From Nanobdellota archaeon (GTDB lineage Archaea; Nanoarchaeota; Nanoarchaeia; Parvarchaeales; Parvarchaeaceae): 16,458 bases of DNA. Location of the stretch: positions 1 to 16,458 of the forward strand of contig JAKBRA010000016.1 in assembly GCA_021834945.1 (NCBI GenBank). Direction: 5' to 3'. Of this stretch, positions 6,376-12,458 are shown piece after piece (within the stretch, counting starts at the first letter, position 1; each line of letters begins with the position of its first letter). The position numbers and the translations under genes are program-made. The notes below the pieces were generated by a model. That model did not search any database and was not told the DNA's origin. It saw nothing but the letters and a program-made list of their open reading frames with translations.

Positions 6376-6379
6376 TTAA

Positions 6380-7159
6380 TTAAATCTTTTTGAGTATGTC
6401 GCTTAATTCCGAAACATTTTTTGCGGTATAATCTACATTGTTTGAGCTTTCCCTGAATATCTCCTTCTTTCCAAATAGGACATTTACAGTTATGCAGAAA
6501 GGATATGCAGCCTTTGCCATTTCCAGGTATTTACTTCTATCGTCTACGAATACTAATTTGAATTCCTTGTCCTTTATTCCATTTTCTAGTTTTCCATATT
6601 CAGTTGCGGACATTATTGCAATGCTGTCCTTTTTTTCCGATGCTATTATCTTATCAAAGTAAATATTTAGTTGGTTTTCATTTATTTTCTTGTACTGTTT
6701 TTCCTCGTTTCCAAAGTACTCTGTCAGCAGTATATTGTAATTTCTTTTTGCTGATTCTTCAAGGACTTTTTCTATGCCTGTGAATTTTTTCGGGGTTTCA
6801 TTTAATTTTTCCAAGTATTCCTTTCCCACTTCCTCTGCCAATTCCATGCCTTTATTTGCAATCCATGCAGCAGCATACTCCTCCTTCAGATTTCCCTTCT
6901 TGAGGTATATGTAAAGAAGAGAGAGCGGCAGTTGGTGAGGGGAATCATATGCGGTATGTCCTCTCAGCTTTATTCCTTCATAATCCACTGTCCTCAATTC
7001 ATCTATTTCCTTTTCGGAGTTTGGGTCTATGTCTATCGAGAGTTTGCTGAGTTCATTAGAAAGTTTGCTTATGACTTGTTTCTGTGCGTTTTCAAATACT
7101 GCATTTGTGTCTATCAGCGTGGAATCTAAGTCCCAAATAACTATATTTCCGCTTTTCAT
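6380..7159 (-). CDS. HAD-superfamily phosphatase-like hydrolase
   Basis: A 259-residue cytosolic protein of the haloacid dehalogenase superfamily. Motif I is WDLDSTLID, with nucleophile D10 and acid/base D12 followed by T14. Motif II is a Thr in ILLTEYF (T146), motif III a Lys in the 170-178 region, and motif IV VFVDDR (D206-D207) for Mg2+ binding. A helical cap sits between motifs I and II (about 20-130), as in C1-cap phosphatases. The substrate cannot be read from sequence. The start ATG at 7159 is about 27 bases from a TATA-like AGTATTTAAAAG, so it has its own leaderless promoter although GluRS on the same strand ends only 37 bases upstream. Confidence 0.82.
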   Translation of the reverse strand: MKSGNIVIWDLDSTLIDTNAVFENAQKQVISKLSNELSKLSIDIDPNSEKEIDELRTVDYEGIKLRGHTAYDSPHQLPLSLLYIYLKKGNLKEEYAAAWIANKGMELAEEVGKEYLEKLNETPKKFTGIEKVLEESAKRNYNILLTEYFGNEEKQYKKINENQLNIYFDKIIASEKKDSIAIMSATEYGKLENGIKDKEFKLVFVDDRSKYLEMAKAAYPFCITVNVLFGKKEIFRESSNNVDYTAKNVSELSDILKKI

Positions 7160-7196
7160 TGTTTTTATATGATTAAAACTCTTTTAAATACTTTGT

Positions 7197-8885
7197 TTAT
7201 TTGCTTACAAATATGAATTCCATCCTGTTTTTATTATCAAGCCTGCAGAATCCAAATCTTTCAAACTGAATTACTTGCCCTTCTCCTATTTCATCAATAG
7301 TCTTCTCTGCAAGCCCTTCTATCTCTGTAAGGCTTTTCTCGTTGAAGGTTCCACCAGCATTCAGCAGATCCCCAACTTTTATGACTTTTATAGGCACATT
7401 CTGCTCTGAAACCCATTGTATTATCTTTTCTCCTTGCTCATGTTCTCTGCTGTGCATTCTGCATGTTATAAGATCGTTTTCCTTGTCTACTATCTCAACG
7501 CTGTAAAGTTCTTTGAGCCTGAAGGTGTCCCCAATATCAAGGGAGACTACGTCTCCGCGGTCTATAAAGAATCTACCATTTGTCTGTATCTCTCTGTAGC
7601 CAAGGTCATTTGATGGATGAAACGGAAGCTTTGCCTTTTCTTCGATTGCATCTTCAACCAACAATTTAATGGGATTAGGAACAAAGAAAAGCCTTTTTGC
7701 ATATCCGTCTATTATCCTTCTGTTGAATGTGAAAAGCATCTCTAGACTGTATTCATGCTCCGAAGAAGAATAGCCAACTTCCTTTACGAATTCCCTTACT
7801 GTTTCAGGCTGTATGCCTCTTCTTTTCATTGAGTAAATGGTAGCAAGTCTTATGTCATGCCAGTCCTTTATGTATCCTTGTTTTATTAGCTCTCTTACCT
7901 TGCGTTTTGAAGTCAACGTGCCTTCAAAATTGAACCTGCTGTACTGTATAACATAAGGCTCGTGGAAGCCAAGTTCTTTTCTTAGCCTTGTCTGCAGGCT
8001 TGTCTTGAACTCATTGCTTCTTAATATATGTGTTATCCCGCAGAGCTCGTCTTCTATAACACTAGCAAAGTCATAAAGCGGCCATAAATTATATGGTTTG
8101 TAATCGGTTTTTATAACTCTCATTATGTTTGGATCCCTCAATGCTGCGTCTTTGTCATTCATGTTTCCTTTAAATCTAAAAGTAAGTTCTCCTGTTCCAA
8201 ACTTCCCTTCCTTTGCCTTCTCCCATAACAATGTGTTTTCTTCTATTGAATTGCTTCTATGCTGGCATTCTTTCCCAATGTTTCTGTTCTTCTTTATCTC
8301 ATCGGAAGAGCATGTGCACCCATACGCTTTTCCTTCCTTTATCAGTTTTTCTGCAAACCCATAGATTTTTTCCATGTCATCGCTTATGAATTTCTTCTCA
8401 TCGTACTTTATGCCGAGCCATTTTATGCTTTCTTCAAAGTTCTTTACGAATTCTTCTTTAACTAAATTAGGGTTTGTGTCTTCAAACCTTAACCACAATT
8501 TGCCGTTGTACATCTCCTTGTAAAGATAGTTTATGGTAAATGACAAGGCATGGCCCCAATGCATGTATCCAGAAGGTTCCGGCGGCAGTCTAAGAACTAC
8601 TCCGTTCTCTGCTCCAGGAAGTGGTTTAAGTCCTTTCTTTTCCTTTTCGTTTTCCTTGCTGCTTAAAAGTTTCATATCTGCAGCAAGCTTCATTATCTCT
8701 TCCTTTGGCAGCAAATTTATATCATTAACGGCCTTTTCAGCTAATACTCTTAAATCATTCATTTCCTTTACAAGCTGTTTGTCTTTCCCTAAAATCTCGG
8801 ATATGACTGAACTTAGCCTAGCCTCTCCATTGTGCATTGCAGCGTTCTTTATTGCGGCTTTTTTTATTTCTTCCTCAGATATCAT
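7197..8885 (-). CDS. gltX: Glutamyl-tRNA synthetase, archaeal type
   Basis: A 562-residue class I synthetase that charges tRNA with Glu. In archaea it usually also makes Glu-tRNA-Gln for the amidotransferase GatDE. The catalytic domain has PPEPSGYMHWGH (H109-W110-G111-H112 as HIGH), RFEDTNP (133-139) and the KMSKS equivalent LTSKR (324-328). A zinc-binding C190-x-C192...C207-x-H209 set lies in the insertion. The anticodon-binding part, from about 395 on, is the beta-barrel type of archaeal/eukaryotic GluRS and GlnRS, so it is not the bacterial all-helical form. The N-terminal 95 residues are the helical archaeal extension. I prefer GluRS over GlnRS because the organism looks archaeal; signature residues alone do not settle it. 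ATG 8885 lies about 27 bases from a TATA-like CTTTATTTAAAG. Confidence 0.92.
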   Translation of the reverse strand: MISEEEIKKAAIKNAAMHNGEARLSSVISEILGKDKQLVKEMNDLRVLAEKAVNDINLLPKEEIMKLAADMKLLSSKENEKEKKGLKPLPGAENGVVLRLPPEPSGYMHWGHALSFTINYLYKEMYNGKLWLRFEDTNPNLVKEEFVKNFEESIKWLGIKYDEKKFISDDMEKIYGFAEKLIKEGKAYGCTCSSDEIKKNRNIGKECQHRSNSIEENTLLWEKAKEGKFGTGELTFRFKGNMNDKDAALRDPNIMRVIKTDYKPYNLWPLYDFASVIEDELCGITHILRSNEFKTSLQTRLRKELGFHEPYVIQYSRFNFEGTLTSKRKVRELIKQGYIKDWHDIRLATIYSMKRRGIQPETVREFVKEVGYSSSEHEYSLEMLFTFNRRIIDGYAKRLFFVPNPIKLLVEDAIEEKAKLPFHPSNDLGYREIQTNGRFFIDRGDVVSLDIGDTFRLKELYSVEIVDKENDLITCRMHSREHEQGEKIIQWVSEQNVPIKVIKVGDLLNAGGTFNEKSLTEIEGLAEKTIDEIGEGQVIQFERFGFCRLDNKNRMEFIFVSK

Positions 8886-8980
8886 ACGATTTTATTGCAT
8901 TTCTTTAAATAAAGCTATTTGTGTCAATAAACAGCTTTTTAAATGCATATTTGCTTAAATACTGTATAACAGGAGGTAAT
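8886..8980. promoter_or_regulatory. Divergent promoter region, gltX (minus) and histone-fold gene (plus)
   Basis: For gltX, minus-strand CTTTATTTAAAG (about 8906-8917) is placed for a leaderless start. For the plus-strand gene, CTTTTTAAATGC (about 8935-8946) would give a short leader that contains the perfect Shine-Dalgarno AGGAGGT (8971-8977), four bases before ATG 8981. A second TATA-like GCTTAAATAC at about 8953-8962 is too close to that ATG to leave the Shine-Dalgarno in the transcript. Confidence 0.5.
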
Positions 8981-9160
8981 ATGGCAGATTTCGTAAGAAA
9001 AAGTTCAGTAAAGGAAGAAGTCAAGAAAGTCGGTAAGGACATGCGTTGCCCTGATGACACAATCGAAGGTCTTGACAAGTTTGTCAAAGAGTCAATCGCC
9101 AAAGCAGTAGCAAGAGCTAAGGCTGATGGCAGAAAGACACTTAGGGCACACGACTTCTAA
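8981..9160 (+). CDS. Short histone-fold protein (DUF1931-like)
   Basis: A 59-residue protein starting MADFVRKSSVKEEVKK and ending RAKADGRKTLRAHDF. The tail matches the end of the archaeal histone fold (compare AGRKT-x-x-x-x-D). The length and 'MADFxxKxxVK' start match the small archaeal DUF1931 histone-like family more than canonical HMfB-type histones. Expected secondary structure is short helix, long central helix (about 26-46) and a loop with the DNA-contacting RKT. It should dimerise and bind DNA or act as a small chromatin protein. The start is set by AGGAGGT just upstream; an in-frame ATG at 8921 would overlap the promoter and has no homologous N-terminus. It carries a Cys (C22) in the loop before the long helix. 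Confidence 0.83.
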   Translation: MADFVRKSSVKEEVKKVGKDMRCPDDTIEGLDKFVKESIAKAVARAKADGRKTLRAHDF

Positions 9161-9164
9161 GTAG

Positions 9165-9188
9165 TTTTTTTGTTTTTTTATTTTTTTT
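9165..9188 (+). terminator. Oligo-T terminator after the histone-fold gene
   Basis: Three T runs of 7, 7 and 8 bases begin a few bases after the stop codon, with no stem-loop. This is the intrinsic archaeal termination signal for a highly expressed small gene. Confidence 0.65.
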
Positions 9189-9221
9189 AAAGTTTTTATT
9201 CTTTTAGCGTTATAACAATCT

Positions 9222-9680
9222 ATGGTGGATGTAGAGCTTATACTGGGGATAGCTATAATTGCCGTTGCAATAATAACGTTTATACGTATACTTAAGCCAG
9301 CATTGGAAGGCATAATAATAATAATCCTTATATTTGCAGGCAGCGCACTTATATTCCATTCTACCCCAATAATAGGCTTGCCAGGGTATAGTCTTCCAGT
9401 AAATCTTGGCCCTAACATAGTTGGAGTTTCGCAGGGAATAGACAATACAAGCAACATAATAATATTCAATGCAGATTTAGTAAGCATAGACAATTTTGCA
9501 GCGTCTATAAACAATCAGTCCCTTACTATAGTAAATAACGGCACAGCGATAGCTCCGGCAAAGTTTGGTGTTATAACAGTAAAAGGTTTACATACCGGAG
9601 AAATACGTTTGAAGGCTTACTCCAATTTATTCGGTTTTAATGTCTTAGCATCCAACTCAACTTATAATTATACAAGCTAA
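9222..9680 (+). CDS. Small membrane protein with exported domain, unknown
   Basis: A 152-residue protein I do not recognise. Two hydrophobic helices (about 5-22 and 28-45) are joined by a short basic turn (RILK), then a polar domain of about 100 residues rich in Asn, Ser and Ile with N-x-S/T sequons (for example NTS, NQS, NGT, NST, NYT). The polar domain is predicted beta-rich and outside the cell. There are no Cys and no catalytic motif. The ATG at 9222 lies about 26 bases from AGTTTTTATT, suggesting a leaderless message separate from the histone-fold gene. Its downstream neighbour is convergent. Perhaps a membrane-anchored cell-surface protein; function unknown. Confidence 0.68.
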   Translation: MVDVELILGIAIIAVAIITFIRILKPALEGIIIIILIFAGSALIFHSTPIIGLPGYSLPVNLGPNIVGVSQGIDNTSNIIIFNADLVSIDNFAASINNQSLTIVNNGTAIAPAKFGVITVKGLHTGEIRLKAYSNLFGFNVLASNSTYNYTS

Positions 9681-9724
9681 ATTGCCTATTCTGCACAGAG
9701 ATTCATTTTGTAGTATCTATCTCA

Positions 9725-10996
9725 TCAACTGTAATTTAAACTGCTTATTTTTGATTCCAATTTTGAGATATATGAAAGACTGCAGACTGGTGCAGTATTA
9801 TTTAAAGTCTTACAAATCTGTGCTGTAAGGATGTTTGCCGCTCCTAAAACAGTCTGGCCAAATGATCCGCTTGTTGGATTTTCAATTGAATCTAATATAT
9901 CTTGATGTGTAGAATAATTAGAGAATACAGAATTCGTCTTTAAATCTAATATGCTCTCAACGTTGTTTATATCTTGATTAAATACAAATTTATTGTTTAT
10001 ATCAATAAATGCTACGCCATCAACAATACCTGCTACTCCTCCAATGAAGAAATTTTGTATTCCAAAACCATCAGAACTTTTTATTATCCCATTTGAATTT
10101 AAATTAAATCCACGCATCCCTAAAGCGTAAACGTTGGAATAGATAATAGGGTTTATTTGACCTACTCCTGTAGTGTTTATTAAAAACGATCCACCTAATT
10201 CATATAACGGCTCAAAATTTATGTATTTTGATGTATAGTAAGCTCCACTTACTAAAGGCTCTGGATTTGCATCCCCAAATGGCGCCTGGCCATTATCGAT
10301 TGGTGGAAGCTTTGTAGCTTTATTGAAAGCGCTTTGTGAAAAATTAAACATAATTGCAGGTAAATTCCAATCGTCTGTGGCTGATCTTACATAAAAGAGT
10401 TTACTAAAATTGCCAAAACGTGACAATGCAATCGCAAGCACCCAACTGTCTTGACCAGAAAAAGGGCATCCTTGCGACCCAAAAAAGACTATCGTTGGCT
10501 TTCCATTTTGACTTATGGAATAATTAGAAAAAGTTGAAGGGACCGTTATAGGTATTATATCATAATTTTTACCGCCGGTATTGCCATAAACTAGAACATA
10601 ATATCCAGGGGATGGGCCATTACTACCATCGCTTGCATTTTCATGTATAAAGCTACCAGCAACCTGCTGCGCTCCAACACTTGCTAATTGACTACTTAAA
10701 TCAGATAAACCGTTGATATAAGTTGAACCTAAAGATTCTCCCTCCGGGCCTAAAAAGAATGAACCTGAAGCGTTTGCATTAATAGATGGTTTTAGAGAAG
10801 AAGCGGAAGTCGAAATAGAGAAAACATGAAGTACAAATATCAAAACAATTATTATAACTACTACAGCAGCTAAGCTTGCTGCAATAATTTGAACGAAGCT
10901 TTTGTTAGAACTACTTTTCTTTTTTGGAGGATTTGAAATGCTAGCTTTTAATTTTTCATTTTCTTCTCTTAATTTTATTATTTCATCATCTTCCAT
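9725..10996 (-). CDS. DUF929-like membrane-anchored thioredoxin-fold protein, degenerate active site
   Basis: A 423-residue type II membrane protein. A charged, possibly coiled-coil N-terminus (1-20) is followed by a basic linker, a TM helix at about 35-60 and a large exported domain with many sequons. Around 164-200 the sequence KPTIVFFGSQGCPFSGQDSWVLAIALSRFGNFS follows the DUF929 family, where I expect CPYC in a thioredoxin-like loop. Here it is C177-P-F-S180, so the second Cys is replaced by Ser. A C-terminal Cys pair (C395, C405; TAQIC...APVC) resembles that of the family and may form a structural disulfide. A CxxS site could act as a monothiol or isomerase rather than a dithiol oxidase. 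Codons are more AT-rich (TTA, AAA, GAT) than in the ribosomal genes. It shares a 38-bp divergent promoter with the next gene. Confidence 0.72.
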   Translation of the reverse strand: MEDDEIIKLREENEKLKASISNPPKKKSSSNKSFVQIIAASLAAVVVIIIVLIFVLHVFSISTSASSLKPSINANASGSFFLGPEGESLGSTYINGLSDLSSQLASVGAQQVAGSFIHENASDGSNGPSPGYYVLVYGNTGGKNYDIIPITVPSTFSNYSISQNGKPTIVFFGSQGCPFSGQDSWVLAIALSRFGNFSKLFYVRSATDDWNLPAIMFNFSQSAFNKATKLPPIDNGQAPFGDANPEPLVSGAYYTSKYINFEPLYELGGSFLINTTGVGQINPIIYSNVYALGMRGFNLNSNGIIKSSDGFGIQNFFIGGVAGIVDGVAFIDINNKFVFNQDINNVESILDLKTNSVFSNYSTHQDILDSIENPTSGSFGQTVLGAANILTAQICKTLNNTAPVCSLSYISKLESKISSLNYS

Positions 10997-11034
10997 TACA
11001 AATTTATATATATGATTTCAGTTATATAATTTCA
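10997..11034. promoter_or_regulatory. 38-bp interlocked divergent promoter
   Basis: The start codons of the DUF929-like gene (minus) and the coiled-coil membrane protein (plus) are only 38 bases apart. AATTTATATATA (about 11000-11012) sits about 28 bases before the plus ATG and GAAATTATATAAC (about 11021-11033, minus strand) about 30 bases before the minus ATG. Each TATA-like box thus lies near the other gene's start site. Both messages would be leaderless, and the two transcription complexes could hardly bind together. Confidence 0.5.
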
Positions 11035-11691
11035 ATGGATGAAAAATATGATCTTCTAATAGAGAGAATCCATTTGTTGGAAAATAGGATAAAAGAATTA
11101 GAGAGTATTATTGAAAATAAATCTGAAGGAAAATCTCTGTTTCCAAATAAAAACTGTAGTTTTTTGAATAGGCTTAAGAAAGGGATTGTGCATTCATATA
11201 AACAAAGTCCTGTTTTATTTTTTACTTTGCTTACAGGGGTATTTGCTGGTTATATTTATTTATTTTCTATTACAAATCTTGTATTACCATTTTTAAATTA
11301 TGGATTGGTCACCTTGATATATCATATATCTTTAGCAGCTTTTTTTAGTTTTTCCATAACTTTACTGGTGCTTTTTAATTTATTTATAATAAAACGCAGA
11401 CAAGCTATAACAAACAAAGAAAAGGCAACTATGGTAGCAGCAGGCGCAGGTTCGGTTGCTTCCTCTTTTGGAGCGTCATTTGGTGCATCGGCTGTAGCAC
11501 CGACTTTCGGAGCAGTATGTTCCACAGCAATTGCACCAGAGTTGGCGACTTTAGGAGGGTCTGCTGGATCAATAGCAGCATCATCATTAGGTAGCTCAAA
11601 TATACTTGGTAGTTCAATAAGCAGTCTTATAATATTTATTGCGATCGTAGTATCACTTTTAAGTCTAAAAAGTATATCTAAAAAATTATAA
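11035..11691 (+). CDS. Coiled-coil multi-pass membrane protein, unknown
   Basis: A 218-residue protein without a recognised family. Residues 1-30 form a heptad-rich coiled coil (LLIERIHLLENRIKELESII). Two TM helices follow at about 57-78 and 85-118. Then comes a low-complexity Ala/Gly/Ser stretch (about 130-190, repeats of the type GAxFGASAVAPTFGA and ATLGGSAGS) able to make tightly packed small-residue helices, and a last TM helix at about 193-212 with a basic end. The N-terminal coiled coil mirrors that of the divergent DUF929-like protein, so the two might interact in the cytoplasm; this is only inference from layout. AT-rich codon use is similar to its divergent partner. Confidence 0.65.
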   Translation: MDEKYDLLIERIHLLENRIKELESIIENKSEGKSLFPNKNCSFLNRLKKGIVHSYKQSPVLFFTLLTGVFAGYIYLFSITNLVLPFLNYGLVTLIYHISLAAFFSFSITLLVLFNLFIIKRRQAITNKEKATMVAAGAGSVASSFGASFGASAVAPTFGAVCSTAIAPELATLGGSAGSIAASSLGSSNILGSSISSLIIFIAIVVSLLSLKSISKKL

Positions 11692-11735
11692 AATCCTTCA
11701 TTGCTATAAATTTGACTTCTAACATGTCTTTAATA

Positions 11736-11786
11736 AAGTATTTATACTAGTAGAGATATAAGTAGTTATATCAGAGGTGATATAAT
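11736..11786 (+). promoter_or_regulatory. Promoter with triple 7-bp half-site (putative PadR operator) and Shine-Dalgarno
   Basis: A TATA-like AAGTATTTATAC (11736-11747) is followed by GATATAA (11755-11761), GTAG, TTATATC (11766-11772), AGAGGT and GATATAA (11779-11785). The first two half-sites form a perfect 7-bp inverted repeat with a 4-bp spacer lying across the expected start site. The second and third form another inverted pair enclosing the Shine-Dalgarno GAGGTGA (11774-11780). Since the operon encodes a PadR repressor, autoregulation is likely. Confidence 0.55.
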
Positions 11787-12026
11787 ATGAGAATGAACAA
11801 TGGTGGATGCGGCTGCGGTTGTGGCTGTGGAAACAAAGGAATGAACGGAATGGGCAGGCACGGCATGATGAGAATGCAGACCGAAGAGCCCTACGGAAAA
11901 AAGGACTTGAAGGAAAACCTTGAAGACTATAAGGAAGAGCTGGAAGAGGAAATAAAGTTTATCAATAGAAGGATAGACGAACTTTCCAAGAACGATTCTG
12001 AAGATAGTGACGAGGAAAGCAGTTGA
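11787..12026 (+). CDS. Cys-Gly-rich mini-protein with coiled-coil tail
   Basis: A 79-residue protein of unknown function. The N-terminus contains four Cys alternating with Gly (C8, C10, C12, C14), a compact metal- or cluster-binding-like or redox-active motif. Then comes a Met/Gly-rich linker (MGRHGMMRM) with one His. The rest (about 34-70) is a strongly charged amphipathic helix (KENLEDYKEELEEEIKFINRRIDEL) that should form a coiled coil, ending in an acidic tail. Small Gly/Met-rich proteins with such a coiled coil (DUF5320-like) occur in many prokaryotes, often near metal or redox genes. Translation starts after a strong Shine-Dalgarno sequence. The stop overlaps the start of the PadR gene, so the two are coupled. 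Confidence 0.78.
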   Translation: MRMNNGGCGCGCGCGNKGMNGMGRHGMMRMQTEEPYGKKDLKENLEDYKEELEEEIKFINRRIDELSKNDSEDSDEESS

Positions 12027-12394
12027 ATATGAACGGCAAGCGTTGCCGATGTGGGCCTTTTAATGTTGACGTTGTCCCAAAAGGCCTGCTCCAGCCCTTT
12101 ATACTTAGGTTATTGACAGAAAAGCCGATGCATGGCTTTGAGATAATGGAGCAGATATTCGAAAAGACCGATGGCATGTGGAGACCTGGCCCCGCAGCAG
12201 TTTATCCCTCTCTTGCGCAACTAGAACGCTCCGGTTACATAGAAGCGGTAAGCAAGGAAAACCAGGGTGAAAAGGCAAGAAAGCAGTACAAGATAACAGA
12301 AAAGGGAAGAAATGCTATAAAGGAATACGATAAAATGAGCGGAAACATTGCCGAAAATATGATTCATTTTATGCATTCACTAAAAAGATTTTAG
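12023..12394 (+). CDS. PadR-family transcriptional regulator
   Basis: A 123-residue winged-helix repressor. The PadR core is KGLLQPFILRLLTEKPMHGFEIMEQI, then the turn PGPAAVYPSLAQLERSGYIE with the recognition helix, and the wing ending in KQYKITEKG. The C-terminal helix (about 100-123) would dimerise. The extra N-terminus carries CRCG, an unusual Cys pair that could sense metal or redox state and echoes the Cys-Gly motif of the partner protein. A TTG start at 12023 overlaps the upstream TGA and sits six bases after AGGA; an in-frame ATG at 12029 is the alternative and shortens the protein by two residues. It is probably autoregulatory through the half-sites before the operon. Confidence 0.86.
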   Translation: MNMNGKRCRCGPFNVDVVPKGLLQPFILRLLTEKPMHGFEIMEQIFEKTDGMWRPGPAAVYPSLAQLERSGYIEAVSKENQGEKARKQYKITEKGRNAIKEYDKMSGNIAENMIHFMHSLKRF

Positions 12395-12426
12395 ATAAAT
12401 TTTTACATTTTACTTAAAGCACAAAA

Positions 12427-12435
12427 GCTTATTAA
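12427..12435 (+). promoter_or_regulatory. TATA-like box for ppsA
   Basis: GCTTATTAA is centred about 28 bases before ATG 12459 but only about 13 before the upstream ATG at 12444. This favours 12459 as the leaderless start. Confidence 0.5.
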
Positions 12436-12458
12436 TTCTATGAATGCCTCATAAATTC

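Noticed and set aside
8921..8980. In-frame N-terminal extension of the histone-fold protein
   Set aside because: It spans the promoter, while AGGAGGT points to ATG 8981, where the family starts.
12444..12458. Upstream ATG of ppsA (five extra residues)
   Set aside because: Too close to the TATA-like box at 12427-12435; ATG 12459 has normal leaderless spacing.
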